A DNA stretch of 64,000 nt from VGDP01 sp964530335 (GTDB taxonomy: Bacteria > Pseudomonadota > Alphaproteobacteria > SP197). Below, in pieces: positions 55,335-63,751 of this stretch (position 1 is the stretch's first letter; each line of letters opens with the position of its first letter). The translations under genes and the position numbers were made by a program. The stretch spans positions 23,905 through 87,904 of the forward strand of contig CAZGYG010000003.1 of the NCBI GenBank assembly GCA_964530335.1, read 5' to 3'. Below the pieces are notes generated by a model. The model did no database searches. It was given only the letters and a program-made list of their open reading frames with translations, and was not told the DNA's origin.

Positions 55335-55508
55335 TCAGAGCGGGCGCGAGCGGAGGTCGAACAGGATGCCCCTGGCGGCCAGTCCGATCTGCTCGCGACC
55401 AAGCCCGATGTCGGCGAGCAGCCGATCGGACAGGCCTTCGAGTTCCGCGCGCGCCCGACGCGAGCGGTGCCAGTCGCGAACCCGGCGTAGCATGGCAAGT
55501 GCCAGCAT
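55335..55508 (-). CDS. DUF1127 small basic protein
   Basis: 57 residues from ATG 55508, which has GGAG 8 nt upstream; a GTG at 55523 would give 62. The YjiS-like motif WHRSRRARAELEGLSDRLLADIGLGREQI is recognisable (about 14-42; key residues W, R, L, D, I, G, R). Proteins of this type are RNA-binding or regulatory in alphaproteobacteria and are linked to phosphate and carbon control and small RNA turnover. A single gene flanked by hairpin structures. Confidence 0.82.
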   Translation of the reverse strand: MLALAMLRRVRDWHRSRRARAELEGLSDRLLADIGLGREQIGLAARGILFDLRSRPL

Positions 55509-55619
55509 GATGATATCTCCCACGTTTTGGCGGGGATCCGAACCCTGCGTCCGATCCCGTTGTGTGGGATAATGTGGTTAATTGTGGTTTTTGCAGTAGC
55601 GATATTGCAGCGCAACAGA

Positions 55620-55636
55620 TATGCGTTTTACGCATA
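55620..55636. repeat. Palindrome overlapping the purC stop
   Basis: TATGCG (55620-55625) and CGCATA (55631-55636) form a perfect 6-bp-arm palindrome with spacer TTTTA. It spans the purC stop codon. A similar but imperfect element occurs at 56705-56724, upstream of purC. Use as an operator for the downstream DUF1127 gene is possible. Confidence 0.35.
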
Positions 55637-56530
55637 CTTCGCTTCGTCGAAATCGTGCCCGGTGAGCCGTGCGAAGGCCTCGAGGTAGCGGCTTCGAGTG
55701 CCCACGACCACGGACTCGGGCAGCGCCGGGCCAGGGGCCGCCTTGTTCCAGCCGCGCGGCCCTTCGAGCCAGTCGCGCAGGAACTGCTTGTCGAACGACG
55801 GCGGGGTGTCGCCCGGCGTGACCGCGTCGGCCGGCCAGAAGCGCGAGCTGTCGGGCGTCAGCGCCTCGTCGACCAAGGTGATGGCGCCGTCGATCAGGCC
55901 GAACTCGAACTTGGTGTCGGCGATCGCGATGCCGCGCTCCTCCGCGTATCGCGCGGCCCGGCCGTAAAGCGCGAGCGTGAGCTCGGCGAGTTGGGACGCG
56001 GTGGCCCGGCCGAGCGCCTCGACCATGGTCGCGAACGGCACGTTCTGGTCGTGACCGGATGTTGCCTTGGTGGCCGGCGTGAACACCGGGTTCGGCAGCC
56101 GGTCGGCGTGCCGCAACCCGCCCGGCAGGGGCACGCCGCAGATCGCGCCGCTTGCTTGGTAGTCCTTCCAACCGCTGCCGGCGAGCCAGCCGCGCGCGAC
56201 GCACTCGAAGGGGAACACCCGGGCCTTGCGCACCACCAGGGCGCGGCCGGCCAGCAGCGCGCGTTCGTCCGCGTCGAGGTCCATGCCGGCAAGGTCCTCG
56301 CCGACGACGTGGTTCGGCGCCACGTCCGCCAGCAGGCGGAACCAGAACAGGCTGAGTTGGGTGAGTATTCGCCCCTTGTCGGGGATCGGCGTCGGCATGA
56401 CCACGTCGAATGCGCTGATGCGGTCGGTCGCCACGATCAGCAGCCGGTCGCCCAGATCGTACAGATCTCGTACCTTGCCGCGCCCGATCAGCGGCACGCG
56501 GCGCAACGCCGTCTCGAACACCGCGCTCAC
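55628..56530 (-). CDS. purC: Phosphoribosylaminoimidazole-succinocarboxamide synthase
   Basis: 300 residues from GTG 56530 with GGAGAGGA upstream. This is the ATP-dependent SAICAR synthase of de novo purine synthesis, coupling CAIR with aspartate. The opening RGKVRDLYDLGDRLLIVATD, the VARGWLAGSGWKDY segment and SFDKQFLRDWLE are hallmark parts. The length is that of the longer PurC form of about 300 residues, not the 240-residue form. It is monocistronic, and a longer frame to 56587 has no ribosome site. Confidence 0.95.
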   Translation of the reverse strand: MSAVFETALRRVPLIGRGKVRDLYDLGDRLLIVATDRISAFDVVMPTPIPDKGRILTQLSLFWFRLLADVAPNHVVGEDLAGMDLDADERALLAGRALVVRKARVFPFECVARGWLAGSGWKDYQASGAICGVPLPGGLRHADRLPNPVFTPATKATSGHDQNVPFATMVEALGRATASQLAELTLALYGRAARYAEERGIAIADTKFEFGLIDGAITLVDEALTPDSSRFWPADAVTPGDTPPSFDKQFLRDWLEGPRGWNKAAPGPALPESVVVGTRSRYLEAFARLTGHDFDEAKYA

Positions 56531-56830
56531 GATCCGTCCTCTCCAGGCACGACGAAGTGTCGATCCAAACAGGCGCCGCGCGCACAAGGGCGCGGATGCG
56601 TCCGCCCTGTCAAGCTCGATGGGCGCGCACCGCCGCGGCCAGTTCTTGTGAAATCAGGCCCCAAGAAATCTGGCGATTTGTGCGGCGCACACAATCAGAA
56701 TTTAGATATGCGCGTCATGCATAGAATGAACTCGCGCCTTGCGGTCCTGGCGCCTCGGCCACGCCTGACCAGTACTTGCCAGAGCCCCTGGCGCGGGCCA
56801 CCTTGGGCGTGATCCACCAGGGAATCGGTC
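56531..56830. other. 300-bp gap with an AT-rich island between purC and the amidotransferase
   Basis: No open frame here looks coding. The stretch about 56650-56725 is AT-rich against the background. It holds the palindrome TGTGC-GGC-GCACA (56679-56691) and GATATGCGCGTCATGCATAG (56705-56724), a partial copy of the palindrome at 55620. TTGTGC (56678-56683) followed after 18-19 bp by TTAGATA could be a weak rightward promoter for the amidotransferase. Both flanking genes diverge, so promoters for both should lie here. Confidence 0.4.
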
Positions 56831-57559
56831 ATGCGCATTCTCGTGATTCAGAACAACGCCAAGAGCGAGCTCGGCGCGATCGGCGAGGTGACCCTGCGGC
56901 GGCGGGTCGAGACCGTGCTCAACGACGCCGATCGCGGCGATCCGACGCCCGGCGATGATCGCGGCTTCGACGGGCTCCTGGTGCTCGGGGGCGCGATGAA
57001 CGCCGACGAGCACGAGGCATTCCCGCACTTGCCCGAGACCGTCCGCCTGATCCACCAGTTCCACGGGGCCGCCAAGCCGATCATCGGCATCTGCCTCGGC
57101 GGCCAGCTGCTCGCGCGGGCGTTCGGCAAGCCGGTGCACCGGCATGGCGGTCACGAGCGGGGCTTCAGGCAACTGCGCAAGACCGCGGCGGCCGCGACCG
57201 ATCCCCTGCTCCGCGACATGCCCGACGAGCTCCAGCTTTTCCAGTTCCACGAGGACACCTTCGAAGTGCCCGACCGTGCCGCCCACCTCCTGACCGGCGA
57301 GTTGCCCAACCAGGGCTTTCGGGTCGGCGACTCGACCTGGGGGTTCCAGTGCCACTTCGAGATCACCGAGGCGCTTTGGCGCTCGTGGCACGACGTGAGC
57401 CGCGACTACATCGCGCGCGTCGACCCCGACTTCACCCGGCGCATGGCGGCGGACATGCCGCGCTACATGGCCGGCAGCCGTGAGTTTTGCCACCGGGTGA
57501 CCGAACGGTGGCTCGACCTGGTGGCGGAACGGCGCGTCCCGTTGGCCGCCGGCGCGTAG
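56831..57559 (+). CDS. Class I glutamine amidotransferase-like protein
   Basis: 242 residues forming one GATase type 1 domain. The nucleophile Cys lies in PIIGICLGGQLLARAFG (about 88-104), and the His/Glu partners in WGFQCHFEITE. It is a stand-alone domain of the GMP-synthase-like group; such proteins are linked to gamma-glutamyl hydrolysis or amidation of varied small molecules. The gene is single. There is no synthetase subunit adjacent, so the substrate is unknown. Confidence 0.88.
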   Translation: MRILVIQNNAKSELGAIGEVTLRRRVETVLNDADRGDPTPGDDRGFDGLLVLGGAMNADEHEAFPHLPETVRLIHQFHGAAKPIIGICLGGQLLARAFGKPVHRHGGHERGFRQLRKTAAAATDPLLRDMPDELQLFQFHEDTFEVPDRAAHLLTGELPNQGFRVGDSTWGFQCHFEITEALWRSWHDVSRDYIARVDPDFTRRMAADMPRYMAGSREFCHRVTERWLDLVAERRVPLAAGA

Positions 57560-57574
57560 CTTGCCGGGCCGGAT

Positions 57575-58228
57575 TCACGCGGCGCCGGCGTAACCGGCGT
57601 AGTGCGTAATGTAATAGGCCGCGTCGTTGGCGATGGCGCGCACCGAGGCGCGGTCCGCCATGGCGGCCATCCAGGCCCGCAGGCGCCGGCACTCGGCGGG
57701 CACCTCGATGCCACGGTAATGCCGCCACGCCGGCAGCCGCTCGAAGAATGGATAGTAGGCGAAGTCGACGAGCGTCGGCGTGGCGCCGAGCCAGTAAGGC
57801 CCGTCGCCGTTGCGCGCCATGCCGTCGCGCTCGATGGTCAAGAGTCGACGCTCGATGCCCCCGCGCAGCTCCGCCGCCTTGGCCGCGTCCTGCTCCTTGA
57901 GCAGGGCGTAATGCTCGTCGAGCGTCTGGTTGTCGAGGTAGTCGATCCAGACGCGCACGAGCGCGCGCAGGCCGGGCTGCGTCGGCATCAAGGCCGGCGC
58001 GGGGAACGTCTCGTCCAGGTACTCGTTGATGATCGCGCTCTCGTAGACGACGGTCGTGCCGTGCACCAGGGCCGGCACCCGGCCGTAGGGCGAGACCGCC
58101 AGGAAGCGCGCCGGCTTGTTCTTGAAGTCGATCTCGGTCAGCCGGGCCTCGACGCCCTTCTCCAGCAGCACCAGCCGGGTGCGATGAGCGAACGGGCAGA
58201 TGCGCGCGGTGAACAACTCGATGGACAT
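57575..58228 (-). CDS. Glutathione S-transferase family protein
   Basis: 217 residues; GGAGG precedes ATG 58228. The thioredoxin-like N-terminal domain has FTARICPFAHRTRLVL (Cys at the omega/beta-type active position) and the VSPYGRVPALV cis-Pro loop. VYESAIINEYLDE binds the glutathione gamma-glutamyl group. The helical C-terminal domain follows from about 85. Cys-type GSTs are thiol transferases or dehydroascorbate/glutathionyl-quinone reductases more often than conjugating enzymes. Single gene. Confidence 0.9.
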   Translation of the reverse strand: MSIELFTARICPFAHRTRLVLLEKGVEARLTEIDFKNKPARFLAVSPYGRVPALVHGTTVVYESAIINEYLDETFPAPALMPTQPGLRALVRVWIDYLDNQTLDEHYALLKEQDAAKAAELRGGIERRLLTIERDGMARNGDGPYWLGATPTLVDFAYYPFFERLPAWRHYRGIEVPAECRRLRAWMAAMADRASVRAIANDAAYYITHYAGYAGAA

Positions 58229-58329
58229 GGGGGCCTCCGGTCCGTCGGTTCGACGCGAACGCGAGCCTAACATCTCACCGCCGCCGCCACTATCCCGACT
58301 TTGCAACCGTGCCGCCAAGCCGCACGTCG

Positions 58330-58345
58330 CACGACCGTGGTCGTG
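58330..58345. promoter_or_regulatory. Perfect 16-bp palindrome upstream of the hydroxylase fusion
   Basis: CACGACC-GT-GGTCGTG is a perfect dyad (7-bp arms), 22 bp before the GTG at 58368 and in the 139-bp divergent gap with the GST gene. It is suited to a dimeric repressor. TTATTC just after it may be a -10 element. No regulator gene is adjacent. Confidence 0.4.
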
Positions 58346-58367
58346 TTATTCTCGCGCTCCGCTGTAG

Positions 58368-59462
58368 GTGGAACGAATCGTGGTCGACTTCGCGCAACGC
58401 CCACGCCGCAGGCTCGAGACGGGCGATGCGCTCGAGCGCGGCGACCGGGTGCCGAACTTCTGGCTGCCCGACCAAACGGGCGAAGGCATCATGTTCTACG
58501 AGGCAGTGCAGGGTCGGCCGATCCTCGTGGTCCTGCATCGCGCCACTCGCGAGCCCGCGCACGTCGCCGCGCTCAAGGGGCTGATCGAGTTCGCCCGCCG
58601 CCACGAAGTCCATCCGTTCGCCATCGGTCGGGATTCGGTCGCCGCGCACGCGGCGCTCGGGCTCGACGCTCCGCTCCTCGCCGATGTCGAAGGCCGCATT
58701 ACCGCCCAGCTCACGCGCCGACTCGGCCAGGGTACGACCGAGACGGCGCCCGTGGTGCTGGTGTGCGACCCCAACCAGCGCTTGCTCGACACCTTGGTGG
58801 TCACGGACCTGGCGGCCGCGACCGAGCGCATAGCGGCGCTCATGGCGCCGTTCGCGCCGCGCGGCGGGGCCGCGAAGCTGCTGCGGGTGGCGCCGGTGCT
58901 CGTCGTTCCCGATGTGCTCGACGAAGCGTGGCGGCACCGCTTGATCGAGCTTTGGCACGCCGACCATGACGAGGGCAAGGTCGCCACCCAGGTGGGCGAC
59001 ACGATGGAGGCGCGGCTCAACTACGGCACCAAGCGCCGGCTCGACCACACGATCACCGAGCCCGAGCTCAATCGCACCCTGGCCCGCGCGATCGCGCGGC
59101 GGATCGCCCCCGAGATGGTCAAGGCATTCCACTTCCAGGGCTTCTGGTTCGAACCCTTCATCGTCATGGGCTACGACGCGGGGCGCGCCGATTTCTTCCG
59201 CCCCCACCGGGACAATCTGATCCCGGCGCTCGCCAACCGACGCTTCGCCCTGACGCTCAACCTTAACACCGACGACTACGAAGGCGGCGACCTTCGCTTC
59301 CCCGAGTACGGCGACGAGGTCTACGGCGCGCCCGCCGGCGGGGCGGTGGTGTTCTCGTGTTCGCTCCTGCACGAGGCGCTGCCGGTCACGCGCGGGCGCC
59401 GCTTCGCGCTTCTGAGCTTCATGCGCTCCGACGCGCCGGCATCGCGACCGGCGGCGTCCTAG
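58368..59462 (+). CDS. Redoxin-like domain fused to a prolyl-4-hydroxylase-type 2OG-Fe(II) oxygenase
   Basis: 364 residues from a GTG. Residues about 20-165 have a peroxiredoxin/AhpC-like fold pattern (GDRVPNFWLPDQTG, GRPILVVLHRAT, DPNQRLLDTL) but lack the peroxidatic Cys at the usual place after beta-3. Residues about 175-352 are a P4Hc dioxygenase: H280 and D282 in FRPHRD, H335 in LLHEAL, R345 in TRGRRFAL. The enzyme likely hydroxylates a protein or small molecule. The N-terminal domain may be a binding module. It is convergent with the next gene, overlapping by 4 bp. Confidence 0.87.
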   Translation: MERIVVDFAQRPRRRLETGDALERGDRVPNFWLPDQTGEGIMFYEAVQGRPILVVLHRATREPAHVAALKGLIEFARRHEVHPFAIGRDSVAAHAALGLDAPLLADVEGRITAQLTRRLGQGTTETAPVVLVCDPNQRLLDTLVVTDLAAATERIAALMAPFAPRGGAAKLLRVAPVLVVPDVLDEAWRHRLIELWHADHDEGKVATQVGDTMEARLNYGTKRRLDHTITEPELNRTLARAIARRIAPEMVKAFHFQGFWFEPFIVMGYDAGRADFFRPHRDNLIPALANRRFALTLNLNTDDYEGGDLRFPEYGDEVYGAPAGGAVVFSCSLLHEALPVTRGRRFALLSFMRSDAPASRPAAS

Positions 59463-60211
59463 GACGCCACGGTCGGCGCTGCGATGAACGGCAGGCGCTC
59501 GACGCGCGCCAAGTCCCCAGGGGTGTCGATCTCGCCCCAGCCGAGCCCTTCGATCGAGCACACGGTGACGACGCCCTGACGCGCCAGCCGCGCGACGACC
59601 GACAGGTACCACGCCCTGAGCCCGGTCGGCGACATCATGTTGCGCGTCACCGCGTCGGCGAAGTGGCGCGGACCGTCGCCGCGAAACGCCAGCATGCCGA
59701 TCGATTCGCCGTCGACGACCTCGGGTTCGAGCGACTTGCCGATGTCGCGCAGCAGATTGCCCTCGGTCGACACCTTCATGTCGTCGGCGTCGTAGTGGGA
59801 CTTGCGATCTATGGTCACGGTGACCTGCGCCGTTGGCGAGGCGAGCAGGCGGACAAGCACGTCGGGCTCGAACAGCGTGTCGCCGTTAAGCAGCACGAAC
59901 GGCCGGTCCATCTCGCCGCGGGCGAGGAAGCAGCTCCCCAGGTTGTCCGACACCGGATAGAACGGATTGGGCAGCGTGCGCAGCGTCAACCCCGGACGGC
60001 GCATCGCCGGCAACGCTTCCTCGACCTTGTCGGCCGCGAAACCGACGACGATGACGATGTCGTCGATGCCGCACGCGGCGAGCGTCGCGACCTGGCGTTG
60101 CAGCATGCTGACACCGCCCACCGGGAGCATGCATTTCGGCCGGTCCGCGGTCAGCGGCAACAGCCGCTTGCCCTGTCCGGCGGCGAGCACGATCGCCTTG
60201 TTGATCGACAA
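59459..60211 (-). CDS. Sugar/choline-phosphate nucleotidyltransferase family protein
   Basis: 250 residues from TTG 60211, preceded by AAGGA. The signature is IVLAAGQGKRLLPLTADRPK (about 7-26), with metal-binding LLNGDTLFEPD and a late GWGEIDTPGDL. It most resembles the LicC/phosphocholine cytidylyltransferase-like group, which makes CDP-choline or NDP-sugars for surface decoration. It is single, divergent from the arsR gene over 216 bp, so its partner transferase must be elsewhere; the window's lipid genes could use such a product. Confidence 0.88.
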   Translation of the reverse strand: MSINKAIVLAAGQGKRLLPLTADRPKCMLPVGGVSMLQRQVATLAACGIDDIVIVVGFAADKVEEALPAMRRPGLTLRTLPNPFYPVSDNLGSCFLARGEMDRPFVLLNGDTLFEPDVLVRLLASPTAQVTVTIDRKSHYDADDMKVSTEGNLLRDIGKSLEPEVVDGESIGMLAFRGDGPRHFADAVTRNMMSPTGLRAWYLSVVARLARQGVVTVCSIEGLGWGEIDTPGDLARVERLPFIAAPTVAS

Positions 60212-60392
60212 GCTGGTCCTTTCGCTTCAGGCGAGGCATCGCCAGGGATGGGCTCGCGACTACCCAATACAACAACTTATGACACGAATTCAAATGTTTG
60301 GCCGCCACCGGCCCGGTCCGGTCCCCCCCGTCGCCGGGCGCGCGGACCGGCCCCGGTCGAAGCCCGATCGGTGCGTATCATGGTGCCGTGGC

Positions 60393-60424
60393 TTGACATC
60401 ATTTCGATACTTGTCTAAGTATCG
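60393..60424 (+). promoter_or_regulatory. Promoter with ArsR-type operator palindrome
   Basis: TTGACA (60393-60398) is a perfect -35. CGATACTT-GTCT-AAGTATCG (60405-60424) is a perfect 8-bp-arm palindrome covering the spacer and the -10 region (TAAGTA at 60416-60421 with 17-bp spacing, a weak match). It ends 3 bp before the GTG of the regulator. Autorepression is the natural reading. Confidence 0.6.
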
Positions 60425-60427
60425 CCC

Positions 60428-60814
60428 GTGGAAAAGTCCCGCATCATCGACGCGCTCAACGCTCTCGCGCAGGAAACGCGGCTCGATCTGTTGCGGCTGC
60501 TCGTCGCCGCCGGGCCCAACGGGCTGACGCCTTCGTTGATGTCGCGCCAGCTCAAGATCGCGCCGCCGACCCTGTCGTTCCATCTCGGTCGACTCGCGCA
60601 CGCCGGGCTGGTGCGCTCGCGTCGTCGTGGCCGCTCGATCGGTTACTCGGCGGACAGCGAACTGGTGACCGGGTTGCTGGCGGCGCTCGAGGCCCACTTA
60701 CGACCGCAGCCGGCCGAGACCCCGGCGGAACCGCTCAAGGCGAAGGACGCCAAGGACGTCAAGGACGTCAAAGATAAGGACACCGCGCCCGCCGGCACCA
60801 AGGCGGCCTCGTAG
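60428..60814 (+). CDS. ArsR-family helix-turn-helix regulator
   Basis: 128 residues from a GTG. The winged helix (about 5-90) has LNALAQETRLDLLRLLVAAG and the recognition helix LKIAPPTLSFHLGRLAHAGLV. The ELCVCD-type metal site is absent, so arsenic or zinc sensing in the classic manner is unlikely. The C-terminal ~30 residues are a low-complexity charged repeat (KAKDAKDVKDVKDKD). No Shine-Dalgarno lies before the GTG; with the promoter just upstream, the mRNA may be leaderless. Its targets beyond itself are unknown. Confidence 0.88.
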   Translation: MEKSRIIDALNALAQETRLDLLRLLVAAGPNGLTPSLMSRQLKIAPPTLSFHLGRLAHAGLVRSRRRGRSIGYSADSELVTGLLAALEAHLRPQPAETPAEPLKAKDAKDVKDVKDKDTAPAGTKAAS

Positions 60815-60862
60815 CGTCGTAGTCGTCGCCCAGTCGTTGGCGTGTCGTTGCGCTGTCGTCGT

Positions 60863-61765
60863 TCAGGAGCGGCGGACGCGAACCGTGAGCTCGCCCATTC
60901 GCGCGGCGATGGCCTCGGCCGTCGGCAGGCTGGGCTGGGCACCGACCACCAGGCACGCGAGCGCGCCGGCGACCGCGCCGCGCCGCAGCGCCTCGGGCCA
61001 CGGCTCATCGGCGTCGAGCGCGGCGGCAAGCGCGCCGACGAAGGCATCGCCCGCGCCCGTGGTATCGACCGGCGTGATCGCGAGCGCCGGCACGGTGGCG
61101 ACGCGGTCGCGCTCGAACGCGCGCACGCCCTTGGCGCCCCGCGTGACCACGACCAGCCGGTCCCACGCCCGCGCCATCGCGGCGCCCGTCGAGCCGGCAA
61201 GTCCCGCCGCCTTTGCCACGGCGCGCGCCTCGCCTTCGTTGACCACGAGCACGTCGAACGCCGTCGCATCGACCGGCCCGGCGGGCGCCGCGTTGAGCAC
61301 GACCCGCGCGCCCCGCGCCCGCGCGCGTCGGCCCAGCGCGATCGTTTCCGCCGCGGGAACCTCGTGCTGCATCACGACCGTCGTGCCCTTGCCCAGCCAG
61401 GCGTCGGGCACCTGGTTCGCCCGCGCCTCCAGGTTGGCGCCGCTCGCCACCACGATCTGGTTCTCGCCGGCGGCATCGACCATGACCACGGCGAGCCCGG
61501 TCGGCGCCGCGACCCCCGTGACGGCGCTCGAGTCGACGCCGTCCGCGGCGAGCGCCTCGAGCAGCACGTCACCCGCCTCGTCGCGCCCGACGCACCCGGC
61601 CATGCGCACGGCCGCGCCCGCGCGCGCCGCGGCGACCGCCTGGTTGGCGCCCTTGCCGCCGCAGGCCCGGGTGTGGGTCGGCGTCAGCACGGTCTGGCCC
61701 GGCGCCGGCAGCGCCGGCACCCGGAGCACCAGGTCCATGTTGAGGGAGCCGAAGACGACGATCAT
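60863..61765 (-). CDS. rbsK: Ribokinase-type PfkB sugar kinase
   Basis: 300 residues of the PfkB/ribokinase fold. The N-terminal FGSLNMDLVLRV and ACGGKGANQAVAAARAG (sugar-binding GGKGAN) are diagnostic. The anion hole and catalytic Asp are in PVDTTGAGDAFVGAL. Ribose to ribose-5-phosphate is the probable reaction, though other ribose-like sugars occur in the family. No ribose transporter is adjacent. It follows the glutamine synthetase gene by 14 bp on the same strand and may share its transcript. Confidence 0.9.
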   Translation of the reverse strand: MIVVFGSLNMDLVLRVPALPAPGQTVLTPTHTRACGGKGANQAVAAARAGAAVRMAGCVGRDEAGDVLLEALAADGVDSSAVTGVAAPTGLAVVMVDAAGENQIVVASGANLEARANQVPDAWLGKGTTVVMQHEVPAAETIALGRRARARGARVVLNAAPAGPVDATAFDVLVVNEGEARAVAKAAGLAGSTGAAMARAWDRLVVVTRGAKGVRAFERDRVATVPALAITPVDTTGAGDAFVGALAAALDADEPWPEALRRGAVAGALACLVVGAQPSLPTAEAIAARMGELTVRVRRS

Positions 61766-61779
61766 CGGCCGGCGCAAGG

Positions 61780-63099
61780 CTAGCAGTCGAGGGTGCGGTT
61801 CCGCTCCCAGTCGGTCAGGTGGCCGCAGAACTCGTTCCACTCGCGCGCCTTGAGCTTGATGTAGCCGTCGATCACCGGGTCGGAGAAGGCGGCGCGCAGC
61901 ATCGCGCTCTTGTCGGTGAAGCGCAGTGCGTCGAGCAGGTTGAGCGGCAGGCGGCGCACCTTGAGGCGCTTATGCTCAGAGCTGCGCCGTTGCTCGTACA
62001 TGTTGATGTCGAGCCGCTGGCCCGGATCGGCCTTGGTCGCCATGCCGTCGAGCCCGGCCGCGAGCAGCGCCGCCGGCATCAGGTAGGGGTTGGCGGCGCC
62101 GTCCATCAGGCGGAACTCGAAGCGTCCGGCGTCGGGAATGCGCACCATGTGGGTGCGGTTGTTGCCGCCGTAGGAGATCGTGTTCGGCGACCAGGTGGCG
62201 CCGGACAGCGTGGCCGGCGCGTTGATGCGCTTGTAGCTGTTGACCGTCGGGTTGAAGAACGAGCACAGCGCCTCGGCGTGGCCGAGCACGCCGCCGAGGA
62301 AGTTGTAGCCGAGCTTGGAGAGCCCGAGCTCGCCCTTGGGATCGTGGAACAGGTTCCGCGCGCCGTCGCGGCCCCACACCGAGGCATGGATGTGGCAGCC
62401 GTTGCCGGTCAGGTTGCGGAACGGCTTGGGCATGAAGGTCGCGCGAACCCCGTGCTTCTCGGCGATCGACCTGACCATGAACTTGAAGAACGCGTGGCGG
62501 TCCGCCGTGATCAGGACGTCGGCGTAGTCCCAGTTCATCTCGAACTGGCCGTTGGCGTCCTCGTGGTCGTTCTGATAGGGCGCCCAGCCGAGTTCCTGCA
62601 TGGCGTCGCAGATCTCGGTGATGACCGCGTAGCGACGCATCAGCGCCTGCTGGTCGTAGCAGGGCTTGTCCTGGGTATCGCGGCCGTCGGCGATGGCGGT
62701 GCCGTCGGCGTTGATCAGGAAGTATTCGCACTCGACCCCGGTCTTCAGCCGGTAGCCCTTCTTGTCGGCCCGCTCGACCTGGCGCTTGAGCACGATGCGC
62801 GGGCTCGCCTCGACCGGCTTGCCGGACATCCACAGGTCGGCCGCGAGCCAGCCGACCTCGCGGTTCCACGGCAGGACCATCAGGCTATCGGGATCGGGGC
62901 GCGCGAACATGTCCGGGTGCGCCGGGGTCATGTCCAGGTAGGTGGCGAAGCCGGCGAAGCCCGCGCCGTCCCGCTGCATCTGGCCGATCGCCGACGCAGG
63001 GACCAGCTTCGAGCGCGCCACCCCGAACAGATCGGCGTAGCTGATCAGGAAATAGCGGATGTTCTTCTGCTTGGCGATCTTGGCGAGATCGACGGCCAT
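61780..63099 (-). CDS. glnT: Type III glutamine synthetase (GlnT class)
   Basis: 439 residues; GGGGGGGAAGC precedes ATG 63099. Core GS motifs are GVECEYFLI, NDHEDANGQFEMNWDYAD (metal and glutamate site), NGCHIHASVWG, INAPATLSGATWSPN and RFEFRLMDGAANPYL. The start, MAVDLAKIAKQKNIRYFLIS, is that of the shorter TIGR03105-like group found in alphaproteobacteria. Substrates other than ammonia and glutamate (for example methylamine-linked) are known for neighbours of this class. It has no partner genes of the methylglutamate pathway here. Confidence 0.9.
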   Translation of the reverse strand: MAVDLAKIAKQKNIRYFLISYADLFGVARSKLVPASAIGQMQRDGAGFAGFATYLDMTPAHPDMFARPDPDSLMVLPWNREVGWLAADLWMSGKPVEASPRIVLKRQVERADKKGYRLKTGVECEYFLINADGTAIADGRDTQDKPCYDQQALMRRYAVITEICDAMQELGWAPYQNDHEDANGQFEMNWDYADVLITADRHAFFKFMVRSIAEKHGVRATFMPKPFRNLTGNGCHIHASVWGRDGARNLFHDPKGELGLSKLGYNFLGGVLGHAEALCSFFNPTVNSYKRINAPATLSGATWSPNTISYGGNNRTHMVRIPDAGRFEFRLMDGAANPYLMPAALLAAGLDGMATKADPGQRLDINMYEQRRSSEHKRLKVRRLPLNLLDALRFTDKSAMLRAAFSDPVIDGYIKLKAREWNEFCGHLTDWERNRTLDC

Positions 63100-63254
63100 G
63101 AGCTTCCCCCCCCGTGTTTGCCCAGCCCGCGTTGGCGGCTTCTTGTAGGCCAGGCGAGGGTGGGAATCCAGCGGGCACGATCTGGCCGCTACCGCCCGCC
63201 CGGTCCATAGTCCAGGGGAACGGGCAGGCATGCGCCGTCGAGGAGGACCGAGCC

Positions 63255-63683
63255 ATGGAACGAACCGCCGTCTGCTCGTGCGGGCAACTCGCGGTCACGG
63301 TCGCGGGCGATCCCGCGTACCACGGGGTCTGCAGTTGCTTCGCGTGCCAGAAGGAATCGGGCAGCGCGTTCACGTACTCGGGCTACTGGCCGAAGACCGC
63401 GCTCAGCGGGATCGTCGGCCAGAGCCGCGCCTGGCGCCGAATGTCCGACAAGGGCCGCTGGCTGGACAAGCACTTCTGTCCGACCTGCGGCTGCGCGGTG
63501 TTCTTGTATGCCGAGTTCGCGCCGGACATGATCGCCGTATCCATAGGCTTCTTCGGCGACCCCGGGTTTCCGCCGCCCGAGTACGCGGTGTGGAACGAGT
63601 GCAGGCACCCCTGGGTGACGCTGCCCGCGTCATGCCGGATGTTCGACCGGCAATCCGAACGCGCCGACGAGTCGGCGACGTGA
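63255..63683 (+). CDS. GFA-family zinc protein
   Basis: 142 residues; GAGGAGGA precedes ATG 63255. It has the cysteine pattern of the glutathione-dependent formaldehyde-activating (GFA/CENP-V) family: CSCGQL, CSCFACQKESGSAF and HFCPTCGCAVF. Two zinc ions are expected. Actual formaldehyde use has been questioned for many members. It is divergent from the glutamine synthetase gene and lies before the AAA gene. Confidence 0.9.
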   Translation: MERTAVCSCGQLAVTVAGDPAYHGVCSCFACQKESGSAFTYSGYWPKTALSGIVGQSRAWRRMSDKGRWLDKHFCPTCGCAVFLYAEFAPDMIAVSIGFFGDPGFPPPEYAVWNECRHPWVTLPASCRMFDRQSERADESAT

Positions 63684-63751
63684 ACGCCGGCCGAAGCGGC
63701 AGGCCGGCGGGACGGCCAGGGCCGGACAGGGGTCGTTTTCCATGCTCGATC

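Noticed and set aside
60721..60780. Short tandem repeat in the arsR 3' end as a possible microsatellite or CRISPR-like element
   Set aside because: It is an in-frame lysine/aspartate codon repeat (AAGGACGTCAAG-like units) of the regulator tail, without spacers.
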